DNA from: Microglena sp. YARC
Taxonomy: Eukaryota > Chlorophyta > Chlorophyceae > Chlamydomonadales > Chlamydomonadaceae
Direction of reading: 5' to 3'
DNA: 64,000 nucleotides
Assembly: GCA_022414725.1 (NCBI GenBank)
Contig: CM039462.1
Span: forward strand, 180,093,774 to 180,157,773
The notes under the pieces were generated by a model. That model was not told the DNA's origin, did not search any database, and saw only the letters and a list, made by a program, of their open reading frames with translations. How positions within the stretch are numbered: the first letter of the stretch is position 1; each line of letters starts with the position of its first letter. This document shows, piece after piece, positions 10,801 through 24,700 of this stretch. Position numbers and translations under genes: made by a program.

Positions 10801-13800
10801 AGCAACACCACAATAAGCAGGGAGGCAGTTCACAGCACTATTGCAAGCAGCAAGACAGTGGTCAGCACAACAATAAGCATCGAGGAGTACGCAGCACCAT
10901 TGCAAGCAGCATGGTAGTAAGCAGCACCACAATAAGCATTTAGCAGTATTCAGCAACGCTGCAAGCATCAATACAATGAGCAACACCACAATAAGCAGGA
11001 AGGCAGTACACAGCACCACTGTAAGCAGCTAAACAGTAGGCAACACAATAATAAGCATGAAGGAAGACGCAGCGCCATTGCAAGCAGCACGACAGTAAGC
11101 AGCACCACAATAAGCATTAAGCAGTATGCGGCAACGCTGTAGGCATTGAGACAATAAGCAACACCACAATAAGCAGGAAGGCAGTACACAGCACTATTGC
11201 AAGCAGCAAGACAGTGGTCAGCACAACAATAAGCATCGAGGAGTACGCAGCACCATTGCAAGCAGCATGACAGTAAGCTGCACCACAATAAGCATTTAGC
11301 AGTATGCAGCAACGCTGCAAGCATCAAGACAATACGCAACACCACAATAAGCAGGAAGGCAGTACACAGCGCCACTGTAAGCAGCTAAACAGTAGGCAAC
11401 ACAATAATAAGCATGAAGGAAGACGCAGCGCCATTGCAAGCAGCACAACAGTAAGCAGCACCACAATAAGCATTAAGCAGTTTGCGGCAACGCTGTAGGC
11501 ATTGAGACAATAAGCAACACCACAATAAGCAAGGAGGCAGTTCACAGCACTATTGCAAGCAGCAAGACAGTGGTCAGCACAACAATAAGCATCGAGGAGT
11601 ACGCAGCACCATTGCAAGCAGCATGACAGTAAGCAGCACCACAATAAGCATTTAGCAGTATGCAGCAACGCTGCAAGCATCAATACAATGAGCAACACCA
11701 CAATAAGCAGGAAGGCAGTACACAGCGCCACTGCAAGCAGCTAAACAGTAGGCAACACAATAATAAGCATGAAGGAAGACGCAGCGCCATTGCAAGCAGC
11801 ATAACAGTAAGCATCACCACAATAAGCATTAAGCAGTTTGCGGGGGTGGGCAACGCTGTAAGCATCGAGACAATAAGCAAACACCAAATAAAGCAGGAGG
11901 CAGTTAACAGCACTATTGCAAGCAGCAAGACAGTGGTCAGCACAACAATAAGCATCGAGGAGTACGCAGCACCATTGCAAGCAGCAGCATGACAGTAAGC
12001 AAGCACCACAATAAGCATTTATGCAGTAGCAGCAACGCTGCAAGCATCAACTACAATGAGCAACACCACAATAAGCAGGAAGGCAGTACACAGCGCACTG
12101 TAAGCAGCTAAACAGTAGCAACACAATAATAAGCATGAAGGAAGACGCAGCGCCATTGCAAGCAGCACAACAGTAAGCAGATAAGCATATAAGCAGTATT
12201 GCGGCAACGTTGTAAGCATCGAGACAATAAGCAACACCACAATAAGCAGGGAGGCAGTTCACAGCACTATTGCAAGCAGCAAGACAGTGGTCAGCACAAC
12301 AATAAGCCTCGAGGAGTACGCAGCACCATCTGCAAGCAGCATGAACAGTAAGCAGCACCACAATAAGCATTTAGCAGTAGGCAGCAACGCTGCAAGCATC
12401 AAGACAATACGCAACACCACAGTAAGCAGGAAGCAGTACACAGCGCCACTGTAAGCAAAAAAAAAAAAAAAAATAAAACAAAAAAAAAAAAAAAAAAAAA
12501 TAAAAAAAAAAAACCAGCTTAAAACATCCCTAATACAGTAGGCAACACAAATAATAAGCATGAAGGAAGGCGCAGCGCCATTGCAAGCAGCACAACCAGT
12601 AAGCAGCACAGAATCACCACAATAAAAAAAAAGGGTGGGCATTAAAGTTTTGAGTATGCAGCAACGCTTTAAGCATCGAGACAATAAGCAACACCACACA
12701 TAAGCAGGGAGAGCAGTCACAGCACGTATTGCAAGCAGCAAGACAGTGGTCAGCACAACATATAACATCGAGGCAGTCGCAGCACCATTGCAAGCAGTTC
12801 ATGCAGTAAGCACACCACAATAAGCATTTAGCAGTTAGGCACAACGCTGCAAGCATCAAAGACAAACGCAACCCACAGTAAGCAGGAACGGCAACACAGC
12901 GCCAGCTGTAAGCAGCCTAAGCACAGTAGCAACACAAATAATAAGCACTGAAGGAAGACAGCGCCAGCGCCATTGCAAGCAGCACAACAGTAAGCAGCAC
13001 ACCACAATAAGCATAAAGCATTTGCCTAAGCAACGCTGTAAGCATCGAGACAATAAGCAACACCACAATAAGCAGCGGAGGCAGTTCACAGCCACCCCCC
13101 CCCCCCCACCCCCTCATTCCAAAGCTAGCAAAACAGTAGCGTCAAGCACAACAATAAGCATCGAGGAGTATCGCAGCACCATTGCAAGCACATGCACAGT
13201 AAGCACACCACAATAAGCATTACAGGTATGCTAGCAACGCGTGCAAGCATCAAGACAATACGCAACACCACATAAGCAGTGAACAGTACCACACTCCACT
13301 GGAGAGCACTAAACAGTAGGCAACACATAATAAGCATGAAGGAAGACGCAGCGCCATCATTGCAAGCAGCCCCACAACAGTAAGCAGCACCACCACATAA
13401 GCATAAAGCATTTTGCTAGCAACGTTTTTGTCTGTAAGCATCGAAGACAATAAGCAACACCGTAAATAAGCAGGGAGGCAGTTCACAGCACATATTGCAA
13501 GCAGCAAGACAGTGCGTCATGCACAACAATAAGCATCGAGGAGTACGCAGCACCATTGCAAGCAGCTATGGCAGTAAGCAGCCACCACAATAAGCATTTA
13601 GCAGTATGCAGCAACGCTGCAAGCATCAAGACAAACATACGCGCAGCGCACCACAATAAGCAGGAAGGCAGTACACAGCCGCCACTGTAAGCAGCTAAAC
13701 ACTAGGCAACACTAAATAATAAGCATGAAGGAAGACGCAGCGCCTATTGCAAGCAGCACAACAGTAGCAGCACCACAATAAGCATTAAGCAGTTGCGGGC

Positions 13801-16800
13801 AACGCTGTAAGCATCGAGACAATAAGCAACACCACAATAAGCAGGGAGGCAGTTCACAGCACTATGCAAGCAGCAAGACAGTGGTCAGCACAACAATAAG
13901 CGCATCGAGGAGTACGCAGCACATTGCAAGCAGCATGACAGTAAGCAGCACACAATATAAGCATTTAGCAGGAGGCAGCAACGCCTGCAAGCATCAAGAC
14001 AATACGCAAACACCACAATAAGCAGGAAGGCAGTACACAGCGCCACTGTAAGCAGCTAAACAGTAGGCCAAGCACAATAATAAGCATGAAGGAAGACGCA
14101 GCGCCGCATTGTACAAGCAGCCGCAACAACATAAGCAGCACCACAATAAGCATTAAGCAGTTTGCAAGCTAGGGCAACGTGTAAGCATCGAGACAATAAG
14201 CAAACCACAATAAGCAAGGAGGCAGTTCACAGCACTATTGCAAGCAGCAAGGACACAGTGCGTCAGCACAACAATAAGCCATCTCAGAGGAGTACGCAGC
14301 ACCATTGCAAGTCCAGCATGGTAGGTAAGCAGCACCCACAATAAGCATTTTAGCAGTATTCAGCAACGCTGCAAGCATCAATACAATGAAGCCAACACCA
14401 CAATAAGCAGGAAGCGCCGTACACTAGCACCACTGCTAAGCAGCTAAACAGTAGCTAACACAATAATAAGCATGAATGGAAGACGCCAGCCCATTGCAAG
14501 CAGCCACGACAGTAAGCAGCACCACAATAAGCATTAAGCAGTATGCCGGCAACGCTGTTAGGGCCATTGAGACAATAAGCAACACCACAATAAGCAGGAA
14601 GGCAAAGTACACAGCACTATTGCAAGCAGCAAGACAGTGGCCGTCAGGCACAACAATAAGCATCGAGGAGTACGCAGCACCATTGCAAGCAGCATGACAG
14701 TAAGCTGCGACCTACAATAAGCATTTAGCCAGTATGCGCAACGCTGCAAGCATCAAGACAATACGCAACACACAATAAGCAGGAAGCAGTACAAGCGCCC
14801 ACTGTAAGCAGCTAAACAGTAGGCAACACAATAATAAGCGATGAAGGAAGACGCAGCGCCATTGCAAGCAGCCACAAACAGTAAGCAAGCTCACCACAAT
14901 AAGCATTTAAGCAGTTTCGGCAACGCTGTAAGCATCGAGACAATAAGCAACACCACAATAAGCAAGGGAGGCAGTTCACAGCACTATTGCAAGCAGCAAG
15001 ACGTGGTCAGCACAACAAAAGCATCGAGGAGTACGCAGCAGCCATTGCAAGCAGCATGACAGTAAGCAGCACACCACAATAAGCATTTAGCAGTATGCAG
15101 CAACGCTGCAAAGCCATCAATACAATGAGCAACACCACAATAAGCAGGAAGGCAGTACACAGCGCCACTGCAAGCAGCTAAACAGTAGGCAACACAATAA
15201 TAAGCATGAAGGAAGACGCAGTCGCCATTGCCCCCAAGCCAGCATAACAAGTAAGCAGCACCACAATAAGCATTAAGCAGTATGCTGGCAACGCGCCTGT
15301 AAGCATCGAGACAATAAGCAACACCGAAATAAGCAGGCGAGGCAGTTCAACAGCACACTATGAAACAAGCAGCAAGACAGATGGGTCAGCAGCAACAATA
15401 AGCATGAGAAGTACGCAGCACCATTGCAAGCAGCATGCACAGTAAGCAGCACCACAATAAGCATTTAGATAAAAACAGTAGGCAGCAACGCTGCAAGCAT
15501 CAATACAATGAGCAACACCACAATAAGCAGGAAGGCCCCAGTAACAGCACCCGGACTGTAAGCAGCTAAACAGTTAGGCAACAACACTAATAATAAGCCA
15601 TGAAGAAGACGCAGCGCCTTTTTTTTTTTTTATTTTTTTTTTTTTTGGGGCAAGCAGCACAACAGTAAGCACAAAAGCACCACAATAAGCATTAAGCATG
15701 TTTGCGGCAACGCTGTAAGCATCGAGACAATAAGCAACACCACAATAAGCAGGAGGCAGTTTCACAGCACTATTGCAAGCAGCAAGAACAGTGGTCAGCA
15801 CAACAATAAGCATCGAGGAGTACGCAAGCACCATTGCAAGCAGCATGACAGCTAAGCAGCACCACAATAAGCATTTAGCAGTAGGCAGCAACGCTGCAAG
15901 CATGCAATTACAAAATGAGCAACACCACAATAAGCAGGAAGGCAGTACCATTCAGCTCCACTGTAAGCAGCTAAACAGTAGGCAACACAATAATAAGCAT
16001 AAGGAACGCGAAGCGCCATTGCAAGCGACAAAGTAAGCAACACCCGAACGATAAGCATAAAGCATTTTGCGCGGCAACGTTGTAAGCATCGAGACAATAA
16101 GCAACACCACAATAAGCAGGGAGGCAGTTCACAGCACTATGTGCAAGCAGCAAGACAGTGGTCAGCACAACAATAAGCATCGAGGAGTACGCAGCACCAT
16201 TGCAAGCAGCATGACATAAGCAGGAGTCACCACAATAAGCATTTTAAGCAGTAGGCCAGCAACGCTGCAAGCCATCAAGACAATACGCCAACACCACAAA
16301 TAAGCAGGAAGGCAGTACACAGCGCCACTGTAAGCAGCCTAAACAGTGAGCAACACAATAATTAAGCATGAAGGAAGGCGCAGCGCGCATTGCAAGCAGC
16401 ACAACAGTAATGCAGCACCACTAATAAGCATTAAGCCAGTATGACAGCAACGCTTAAAGCATCGAGACAATAAGACAACACCACAATAAGCAGGGAGTGC
16501 AGGTTCACAGCACTATTGCAAGCAGCAAGACAGTGGTCAGCACAACAATAAGCATCGAGGAGTACGCAGCACCATTGCCAAGCAGCAGGCAGTAAGCAGC
16601 CACCACAAAGCAGTTAAGCAGTAGCAGCCAGGCAACGCTGCAAGCATCAAACAATCACGACCCAACACCACAGTATAAGCAGGAAGGCAGTACACAGCGC
16701 CACTGTAAAAAGCAGGAAAACACAAAAACAGCTAAAACAGTAGGCAACACAATAATAAAGCATGAAGGAAGACCCAGGCGCCATTGCAAGCAGCACAACA

Positions 16801-18427
16801 GAAGCTGCACCACAAAAAATAACATAAAGCATTTGCAGCAACGCTGCTAAGCATCGAGACAATAAGCAACACCACATAATTCAGGGAGCAGTTCACAGCA
16901 CTATTGTAAGCAGCAATACATGTTGACGCAGCACAACAATGGTATAAGCATCGAGGAATACGCAGCACCATTGCAGAGCAGCATGACTAAGTAAGCAGCA
17001 CACCACCAATAAAGCAATTTTAGCAGTATGCAGCAACGCTGCAAGCATCAAGACAATACGAACACCACAATAAGCAGGAAGCAGTACACAGCTCCACTGG
17101 AAGCAGCTAAACAGTAGGCAACACAATAATAAGCATGTGAAGGAAGACGCAGCGCCATTGCAAGCAGCACAACAGTTATAGCAGCACCAACAATAAGCAT
17201 AAAGCATTTTGCGGGCAGAACGCTTGTAAGCATCGCAGACAATAAGCAACACCGAAATAAGCAGACGGAGGCCAGTTCACAGCACTATTGCAAGCAGCAA
17301 GACAGTGGTCAGCACAAAACAATAAGCATCGAGGAGTACGCAGCACCATTGCAAGCAGCATGACAGTAAGCAGCACCACAATAAGCATTTAGCAGTACTG
17401 CAGCAACGCCTGCAAGCATCAAAGACAATACGCAACACCACAATAAGCAGGAGGCAGTACACAGCGCCACTGTAAGCACTAAACAGTAGGCAACACAATA
17501 ATAAGCATGAAGCGACGCAGCGCCATTGCAAGCAGCACAACAGTCAAGGCAGCACACCACAATAAGCATTAAAGCATTTTGCCTAGCGCCAACGCTGCAA
17601 GCATCGAGACAATAAGCAACACCACACATAAGCCCAGGGAGGCAGTTCACAGCATAATATTGCAAGCAGCAAGACAGTGCGCTCAGCACAACATAAGCAT
17701 TCGAGGAGTTACGCAGCACCATTGCAAAGTCAAGATACATTGACATACCTAAGCAGGCCACCACATTAAGCAATTTTAGGCTCACATTACGTTCGCACAG
17801 CAACGCTTGGCAAGCATCAGGACGAATAGAAGATACCAAAAAAAAAAAATAACATTTTAATTCCGCAACAGCACCACAATAAGGCATGCGAAGGCCCCTT
17901 TACACACAGCGCCCACTGCTAAGCAGCTAAACAGTACGCGCCAACAGAATAAATAAGCATAATGAAGGAAGAAGCGCCAGCGCCATTGCAAGCTAGCACA
18001 ACAAGTAAGCAAGCACCACAATAACATTAAAGCCAGTTTTGCCGCAACGCGTGAAGCAGCGAGACAATTATAATGAACATTATTCTAGCCACATATCAAC
18101 GCAGGGAAGCTAGTGTTCACTGTAGCCTCACTATTTGCAAGCAGCCCAAGACAAGCAAGAATTTTTTCACAGCGACCTATTAATCAAAATAATTTCATAT
18201 CGCTGCTAGGAGTTTAACCAGCCGCTCTAAAGGCACCCCAGGCAAGCCAGCATGACAGTAAGCAGCCACCACAATCAAGCATTTAGCAGCTCTAAGGTCT
18301 GCGCTAGCGAAGCGGACGTGCAAGCATACAAAGCCAATACGCTAAGCACCAAACACAATAAGGCAGGTAAGCAGGAGCGTATTAATCACATGCGCCATGC
18401 GAGGACTGCGTAAGCAGTGTTAATCGG
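7853..18427. repeat. Higher-order tandem array of ~59-bp monomers
   Basis: About 10.6 kb of ~59-60-bp monomers share the words CACCACAATAAGCA, GCAAGCAGC and CAGTACGCAGCACCATT. Diagnostic words recur at about 356 bp (6 monomers), for example GTGGTCAGCACAACAATAAG near 10499, 10855, 11212 and 11568. A shorter 185-bp register (about 3 monomers) occurs three times at 8190-9101. The array is regular to about 11,830 and then accumulates single-base indels up to the gap. Homopolymer blocks interrupt it at 12458-12512 and 15619-15646. It carries no gene. Confidence 0.95.
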
Positions 18428-19427
18428 NNNNNNNNNNNNNNNNNNNNNNNNNNNNNNNNNNNNNNNNNNNNNNNNNNNNNNNNNNNNNNNNNNNNNNNNN
18501 NNNNNNNNNNNNNNNNNNNNNNNNNNNNNNNNNNNNNNNNNNNNNNNNNNNNNNNNNNNNNNNNNNNNNNNNNNNNNNNNNNNNNNNNNNNNNNNNNNNN
18601 NNNNNNNNNNNNNNNNNNNNNNNNNNNNNNNNNNNNNNNNNNNNNNNNNNNNNNNNNNNNNNNNNNNNNNNNNNNNNNNNNNNNNNNNNNNNNNNNNNNN
18701 NNNNNNNNNNNNNNNNNNNNNNNNNNNNNNNNNNNNNNNNNNNNNNNNNNNNNNNNNNNNNNNNNNNNNNNNNNNNNNNNNNNNNNNNNNNNNNNNNNNN
18801 NNNNNNNNNNNNNNNNNNNNNNNNNNNNNNNNNNNNNNNNNNNNNNNNNNNNNNNNNNNNNNNNNNNNNNNNNNNNNNNNNNNNNNNNNNNNNNNNNNNN
18901 NNNNNNNNNNNNNNNNNNNNNNNNNNNNNNNNNNNNNNNNNNNNNNNNNNNNNNNNNNNNNNNNNNNNNNNNNNNNNNNNNNNNNNNNNNNNNNNNNNNN
19001 NNNNNNNNNNNNNNNNNNNNNNNNNNNNNNNNNNNNNNNNNNNNNNNNNNNNNNNNNNNNNNNNNNNNNNNNNNNNNNNNNNNNNNNNNNNNNNNNNNNN
19101 NNNNNNNNNNNNNNNNNNNNNNNNNNNNNNNNNNNNNNNNNNNNNNNNNNNNNNNNNNNNNNNNNNNNNNNNNNNNNNNNNNNNNNNNNNNNNNNNNNNN
19201 NNNNNNNNNNNNNNNNNNNNNNNNNNNNNNNNNNNNNNNNNNNNNNNNNNNNNNNNNNNNNNNNNNNNNNNNNNNNNNNNNNNNNNNNNNNNNNNNNNNN
19301 NNNNNNNNNNNNNNNNNNNNNNNNNNNNNNNNNNNNNNNNNNNNNNNNNNNNNNNNNNNNNNNNNNNNNNNNNNNNNNNNNNNNNNNNNNNNNNNNNNNN
19401 NNNNNNNNNNNNNNNNNNNNNNNNNNN
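18428..19427. other. Assembly gap, 1,000 N
   Basis: The gap is exactly 1,000 unknown bases, a placeholder length rather than a measured one. The left side is degraded ~59-bp monomer array and the right side is decayed Copia sequence. Open frames reported across it are artefacts. The missing DNA should hold the end of the array and the 5' part of the second Copia element. Confidence 0.99.
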
Positions 19428-21019
19428 AGAGATTCCCTCCGGGCCGATCATAGACCAGGCAGGCACCTTCAGATGGTGGGCACCTCGCTGCTTGTTGTGA
19501 AACTCAGCGAGCCGTGTCTGTGAAGGAAGCTTCGCAGGTCCGAAGTCAGAGTGGACTTGCGTATGGATTGTTAGGTTATCCAGCTTGCTTCACAAAAGAC
19601 TTGGGAGGTTGAGGACAGACTGAACCATGTATCCTGTAGTTGATCTTCAAGGGAAGCGAGAGCTGCCGGTAACATCGAGCGTACAGGCTCGCGCCGGAGT
19701 TGTTGGACTGCAGCAGCGGGAGGGTCTCGACCTACAATGAGATATATGCACCTGTAGGGAAGCACGCAACTGAGCACCCCTCTTTGCTGTCACAGCACCT
19801 TTCGGATCTGAACTGCATCAGCTGACGTTGCTATGTGGTTTCAATGGGGAACTGGAAAGAATTGTGGATGCGCACTCAAGTTTTGCAGTTGGGGGAATCG
19901 CGCGCGCATGCCATTTGCGGCAATGATCTCTATGGTCTGAAGCAGAGCCCCGTCGCTTGGTATGGCAAACTTGCGCCTCGCCAGCTGGAGGCATTGGCCT
20001 TTAATGCTCTGTGGCGACCTTGTGGACTTGTTCATCATGATGGTGCTTTGGTGAACGGATCTATGTGCTGATCCAGTCGAACATCTGAATTTGCCCGGTT
20101 AGCGGAGGAGTTCAACTGGTGCAAAACCAAGCTGCTGAAGTCTTTCATAAAGGACATGGGAAATCCTCCTTTCCTTGGTATGGACATCATCGAGGACAGA
20201 GGATGAAGCACTCCCTCTTGACCAGAAAAGGTTTGTGGCTGTCTCATGGACAAGTTTTGCCTCACATGCAAGGTCAAAGAAGGTGTCACTCCAGCCCCAA
20301 GCGACAAGGCAGAGAGTATGGACCAGACTGTTGTGAGCTACAGGCGGATCATTGGTCCTCTGAATTATCTTGCAGTGTGCACAGGCTGACCTCTCACAGT
20401 CAGCTGGGAGCCTTTGGCAGATACTGGCAACACACTGCAGGACCACCTGGCTCTGCAAAGCATGTGTTGGCGTCATTCGTTGGCAGCCTGGACTATGGGT
20501 TTTCTTTGGGAGGAGTGATCTGCTGGAGCTTTCAGGGTTCGCTGACTCAGACTTCGCTGAGACACTGACAGGTCCGGAGGTCGACTGACTGCGTAACGCT
20601 TCAGGCTGGAATAGGATGCTGTGGTCTGGCAGAGCCGATTGCAAGCCCATCTGGTGGCGCACTCCACGACAGAGCTGAGTTAAGATGGCTGCTGGTGCAG
20701 CTGTCCAAGGAAGCAGCTCTGTTCAGAAGCTTCTACCCGTAGTTTGGAATGGAGCTGAGGAGCAGTACTATCTACAGGTGGAAAACCAGCGCAGCCATTA
20801 AGCTGCTGAAGAACCCCATCTCCTGCGTGCGCAACAATAGCATATGATGTGTGACCACTTTGCGCGTGAGCAATGTGGCAAGGCAGAGGTGACCTTCAAC
20901 CTACATCCACTGAAGGCAAATGGTGGCAAGATGTCCTGACTAATCTGCTAGGTGCAAGTTTAGCACTTCGGGGTTGGAGTTACCAACAAGCTAACGAACA
21001 TCAGTCAGTCAGTGGGGAG
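19428..21019 (+). pseudogene. Decayed Copia element, RT and RNase H remnants
   Basis: Reading on the plus strand, traces of Copia pol are recognisable in shifting frames: DYNEIYAPVGKHAT near 19733, DLYGLKQSPVAWYGKL near 19925-19980 (the RT signature), an SYRRIIGPLNYL-like block near 20338, and GFADSDFAE near 20540 (RNase H). Many frameshifts separate them. Some may be sequencing errors, since this lies next to the gap. A purine-rich AGTGGGGAG at 21011-21019 immediately precedes the LTR and fits a polypurine tract. Confidence 0.85.
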
Positions 21020-21740
21020 TGTTAGAATATCAGCTTAGCACTTGCCCTTGTGATTATTTGAATGTCCGGACTAGATTATGTATGTAACTAGGTAAAGCAA
21101 AGCGCCCCAGGGGATCGGACCTTGGTCGAATCTCCGTATAGGGCTTGGCGTCACACACTGAGCATTGTTAGTGTGTCTGTGTTTGTGAGATACGATGATA
21201 GCGCTCGGGCCAACCGTTGTTTACCGCGCCGATGGCCGGTTTAGGGATGCTTAGCGGTACTCTTGGAATCTACTGGTGAATCTCCAAAGATGCTTCCGTA
21301 AGATTCCTTCCCGAAAGTATAAAGGGGACTTCAGCGAGAGCAGAGTACCACTCTACTTCTCTTTTGGTCCCAAGTGAGATTTATGTTCTGCTGCCATTAC
21401 TGCGTCTCTTGCTATGATTTTGGTGTCCAGAAAGCTGAACTCGCGCCCATTGCTGTTCGGCGCATCTTGACCGAGCGAATCTGTTGCCGCGCACCTGACT
21501 GCGCGTATCTGTTCAAAGCTAGTTTTTAGCTTTGTTTGGCAGCTCTCTCTTTCTCTCTGCTTTGATACTCGACATTAGTCTAATTGCTGTGCTAAGTAGT
21601 TGAAGGCTCTGTGCGCCTGGCCTCGTGTACATTGCCTGTTTCCCACTTTAGTTCTAAGCATCTCGCCTCTCTTTGTATTTGTTTTAATTTGCTGAGTATT
21701 ACACTTACTCTCTCTTTGGTCCCAGCCTATTTATTTTACA
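21020..21740 (+). repeat. 3' LTR of the decayed Copia element
   Basis: The LTR starts TGTTAGAATATCAGC directly after a polypurine tract, a common Copia LTR opening, and ends TTTTACA where the satellite begins, giving about 721 bp. A TATAAAG box is at 21318-21324 and a CT-rich segment follows. The start is well supported. The end is inferred from the TG...CA rule and the abrupt change to satellite. The partner 5' LTR would be inside the gap. Confidence 0.75.
21318..21324 (+). promoter_or_regulatory. TATA box within the Copia LTR
   Basis: TATAAAG lies about 300 bp into the 721-bp LTR, in the orientation of the element, followed by GGGACTTC. This is the expected position for the LTR promoter. 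Confidence 0.5.
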
Positions 21741-24700
21741 TGTAAGTAGCGGGGAGAAGGGATGCTGGGTTAACTAGCAGGTGGTGAGACGGGTCCTTGG
21801 CATTGCCCAGACTGATGGATTGTGGAGGACGAGGCCCGGGAAGCGCAGGAAGGGCTCAGAGACTAGCCGGCGGTGCGTTTGGTGGCAGGGTGTAAGAGAG
21901 AAACTGAGGTGGAGTTCAGGCGATATTTCGAGCAAATCGATGATAGAGGTTTGAAGTAGGGGAAAGCTGGTGGCTCGGGTCAATAGCAGGTGGTGGAGAC
22001 GGGCTCTTGGCATTCCACGCTATGGCTCTGTGAAGGCGAGGCAGGCCAGGAAGGCGCTCAAGAGCACGCGCTTCATGCGCGAGGTGTAGGCGGAAGGGGA
22101 GTTCAGAATGAGCTTGTAGCAAGGTTGACGCTAGGGGAAAGTCGGGTGGCTGGGGTTAATTAGCAGGTTGTGAGACGGGTCTCTTGATTCCCAGCTATGG
22201 CTTGTGAGCGGGCTAGGCAAGGAAGGCTCGAGGCAGCGCTTCTCAATGCGCGGAGGTGTATGGCGGGAGGGGAGTTCAGAAGTGAGCTATGTAGGAGGTT
22301 GAATTAGGGGAAGATGGTGGCTGGTTAATAAGCAGGTGGTTGGAGACGGGTCTTGGCATTCAGCCTATGGCTTGTGAAGCGGGCAGGCAGGAAGGGCTTC
22401 AGAGGCCAGTCGATTCATGGCGCGGCGTATAGGCAAGGTGGGCTCAAAAAAAGTAAGTGGGGGGAAAAAGTGAGTGCTTGGGATAATAGCAGGTGGTGTT
22501 CCCGAGACGGGTCTTGGCAATTCCAGCTATGGCTTGTGAAGCGGGCAAGAGCAGGAAGGGCTCAAGAGGCTGCGCTTCATCGCGGAAACGCTTTAGGGGG
22601 GGAGGGTGTAGGGCGGAGGGAGTTCAGAATCGAGCTATGTAGAGGTTGAAGTAGGGGGCATAAGTGTGGCTCGGGGTTAATAGCAGGTGTGGAGTAAACG
22701 GGCTCTTCTTAGGCATTCCAGCTATGGCATTGTGAAGCGGGCAGGCAGGAAAGGGCTTCAGAGGCAGCGCTATCATGCGCGGAGGTGTAGGCGGAGGGGA
22801 GTTTCAGAAATCGAGCTATGTAGATGGTTGAAGTAGGGGGAAAGTGGTGGCTGGGTTAATAGCAGGTGAGGTGGAGACGGGTCTTGGCATTCTTCAGCAG
22901 CTGGATGAAGCGGCTATAGCCCCTCCCCGTGCAGGAAGGCTGCTAGGACGGCAGAGCTTCATCGCAAGCAGGGTACCAAGGCGAGGGGAGTTCAGAAAGA
23001 GCACAGTAACGCTGGCCTGGGGTTAATCGACGCCTTGGCATTCCACGAAGGTGTAGGCGGAGCTCAGGGAGGTTTGTTGCTTTCATGCGCGTCGCAGTGT
23101 TGTTATCGTATCAAGAGCTATGTAGAAGGTTAAGAGTTGAAGTAGGAGGAAAAGTTTTGTGAAGTTGGCCTGGGGCGGGGTTTAATAGCGGGAGGTGGTG
23201 GAGCAGACGGGGGTTGGATCTAAGGCCATTCCGCTATGGCTTGAAGCGGGCAGCAGGAGGGCTGGCAGAGGCGAACAGGGGCTTCATGCGCATGGAGCTC
23301 AGAATCGAGCTATAAGAGGTGTGTGAAAGTGGTATGGCTGGGGGAATAGGCAGGTGGTGGAGACGGGTCTTGGCATTCCAGCTATGGCTTGTGAAGCGGC
23401 AGGAGGCAGGGCTTCATGGATGCGCGGAAAGAGGAGGGGAGGAGGTTCAGAATCGGCTATGTAGAGGTTGAAGTAGGGGGGAAAGTGGTGGCTGGGGGGC
23501 AGGTGGTGGAGACGGGTCTTGGCATTCCAGCTATGGCTTGTGAAGCGGGCAGGCAGGAAAGGGCTCAGAGGCAGCGCTTCATGCGCGGAGGTGTAGGCGG
23601 AGGGGAGTTCAGAATCGAGCTATGTAGAGGTTGAAGTAGGGGGAAAGTGGTGGCTGGGGTTAATAGCAGGTGGTGAGACGGGTCTTGGCATTCCAGCTAT
23701 GGCATTTGTGAAGCGGGCAGGCAGGAAGGGCTCAGAGGCAGCGCTTCATGCGCGAGGTGTAGGCGGAGTGGAGTTCAGAATCGAGCTATGTAGAGGTTGA
23801 AGTAGGGGGAAAGTGGTGGCTGGGGTTAATAGCAGGTGGTGGGAGACGGGTCTTGGCATTCCAGCTATGGCTTGTGAAGCGGGCAGGCAGGAAGGGCTCA
23901 GAGGCAGCGCTTCATGCGCGGAGGTGTAGGCGGAGTGGAGTTCAGATCGAGCTATGTAAGAGGTTGAGTAGGGGGAAAGTGGTGGCTGGGGTTAATAGCA
24001 GGTGGTGGAGACGGGTCTTGGCATTCCAGCTATGGCTTGTGAAGCGGGCAGGCAGGAAGGGCTCAGAGGCAGCGCTTCATGCGCGGAGGTGTAGGCGGAG
24101 GTGGAGTTCAGAATCGAGCTATGTAGAGGTTGAAGTAGGGGGAAAGTGGTGGCTGGGGTTAATAGCAGGTGGTGGAGACGGGTCTTGGCATTCCAGCTAT
24201 GGCTTGTGAAGCGGGCAGGCAGGAAGGGCTCAGAGGCAGCGCTTCATGCGCGGAGGTGTAGGCGGAGTGGAGTTCAGAATCGAGCTATGTAGAGGTTGAA
24301 GTAGGGGGAAAGTGGTGGCTGGGGTTAATAGCAGGTGGTGGAGACGGGTCTTGGCATTCCAGCTATGGCTTGTGAGCGGGCAGGCAGGAAGGGCTCAGAG
24401 GCAGCGCTTCATGCGCGGAGGTGTAGGCGGAGGGAGTTCAGAATCGAGCTATGTAGAGGTTGAAGTAGGGGGAAAGTGGTGGCTGGGGTTAATAGCAGGT
24501 GGTGGAGACGGGTCTTGGCATTCCAGCTATGGCTTGTGAAGCGGGCAGGCAGGAAGGGCTCAGAGGCAGCGCTTCATGCGCGGAGGTGTAGGCGGAGTGG
24601 AGTTCAGAATCGAGCTATGTAGAGGTTGAAGTAGGGGGAAAGTGGTGGCTGGGGTTAATAGCAGGTGGTGGAGACGGGTCTTGGCATTCCAGCTATGGCT

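Noticed and set aside
7853..18427. CRISPR array
   Set aside because: There are no distinct repeat/spacer alternation and no cas genes. All monomers are related and the context is eukaryotic.
18417..19523. Long open frames on both strands
   Set aside because: They consist almost wholly of N from the assembly gap.
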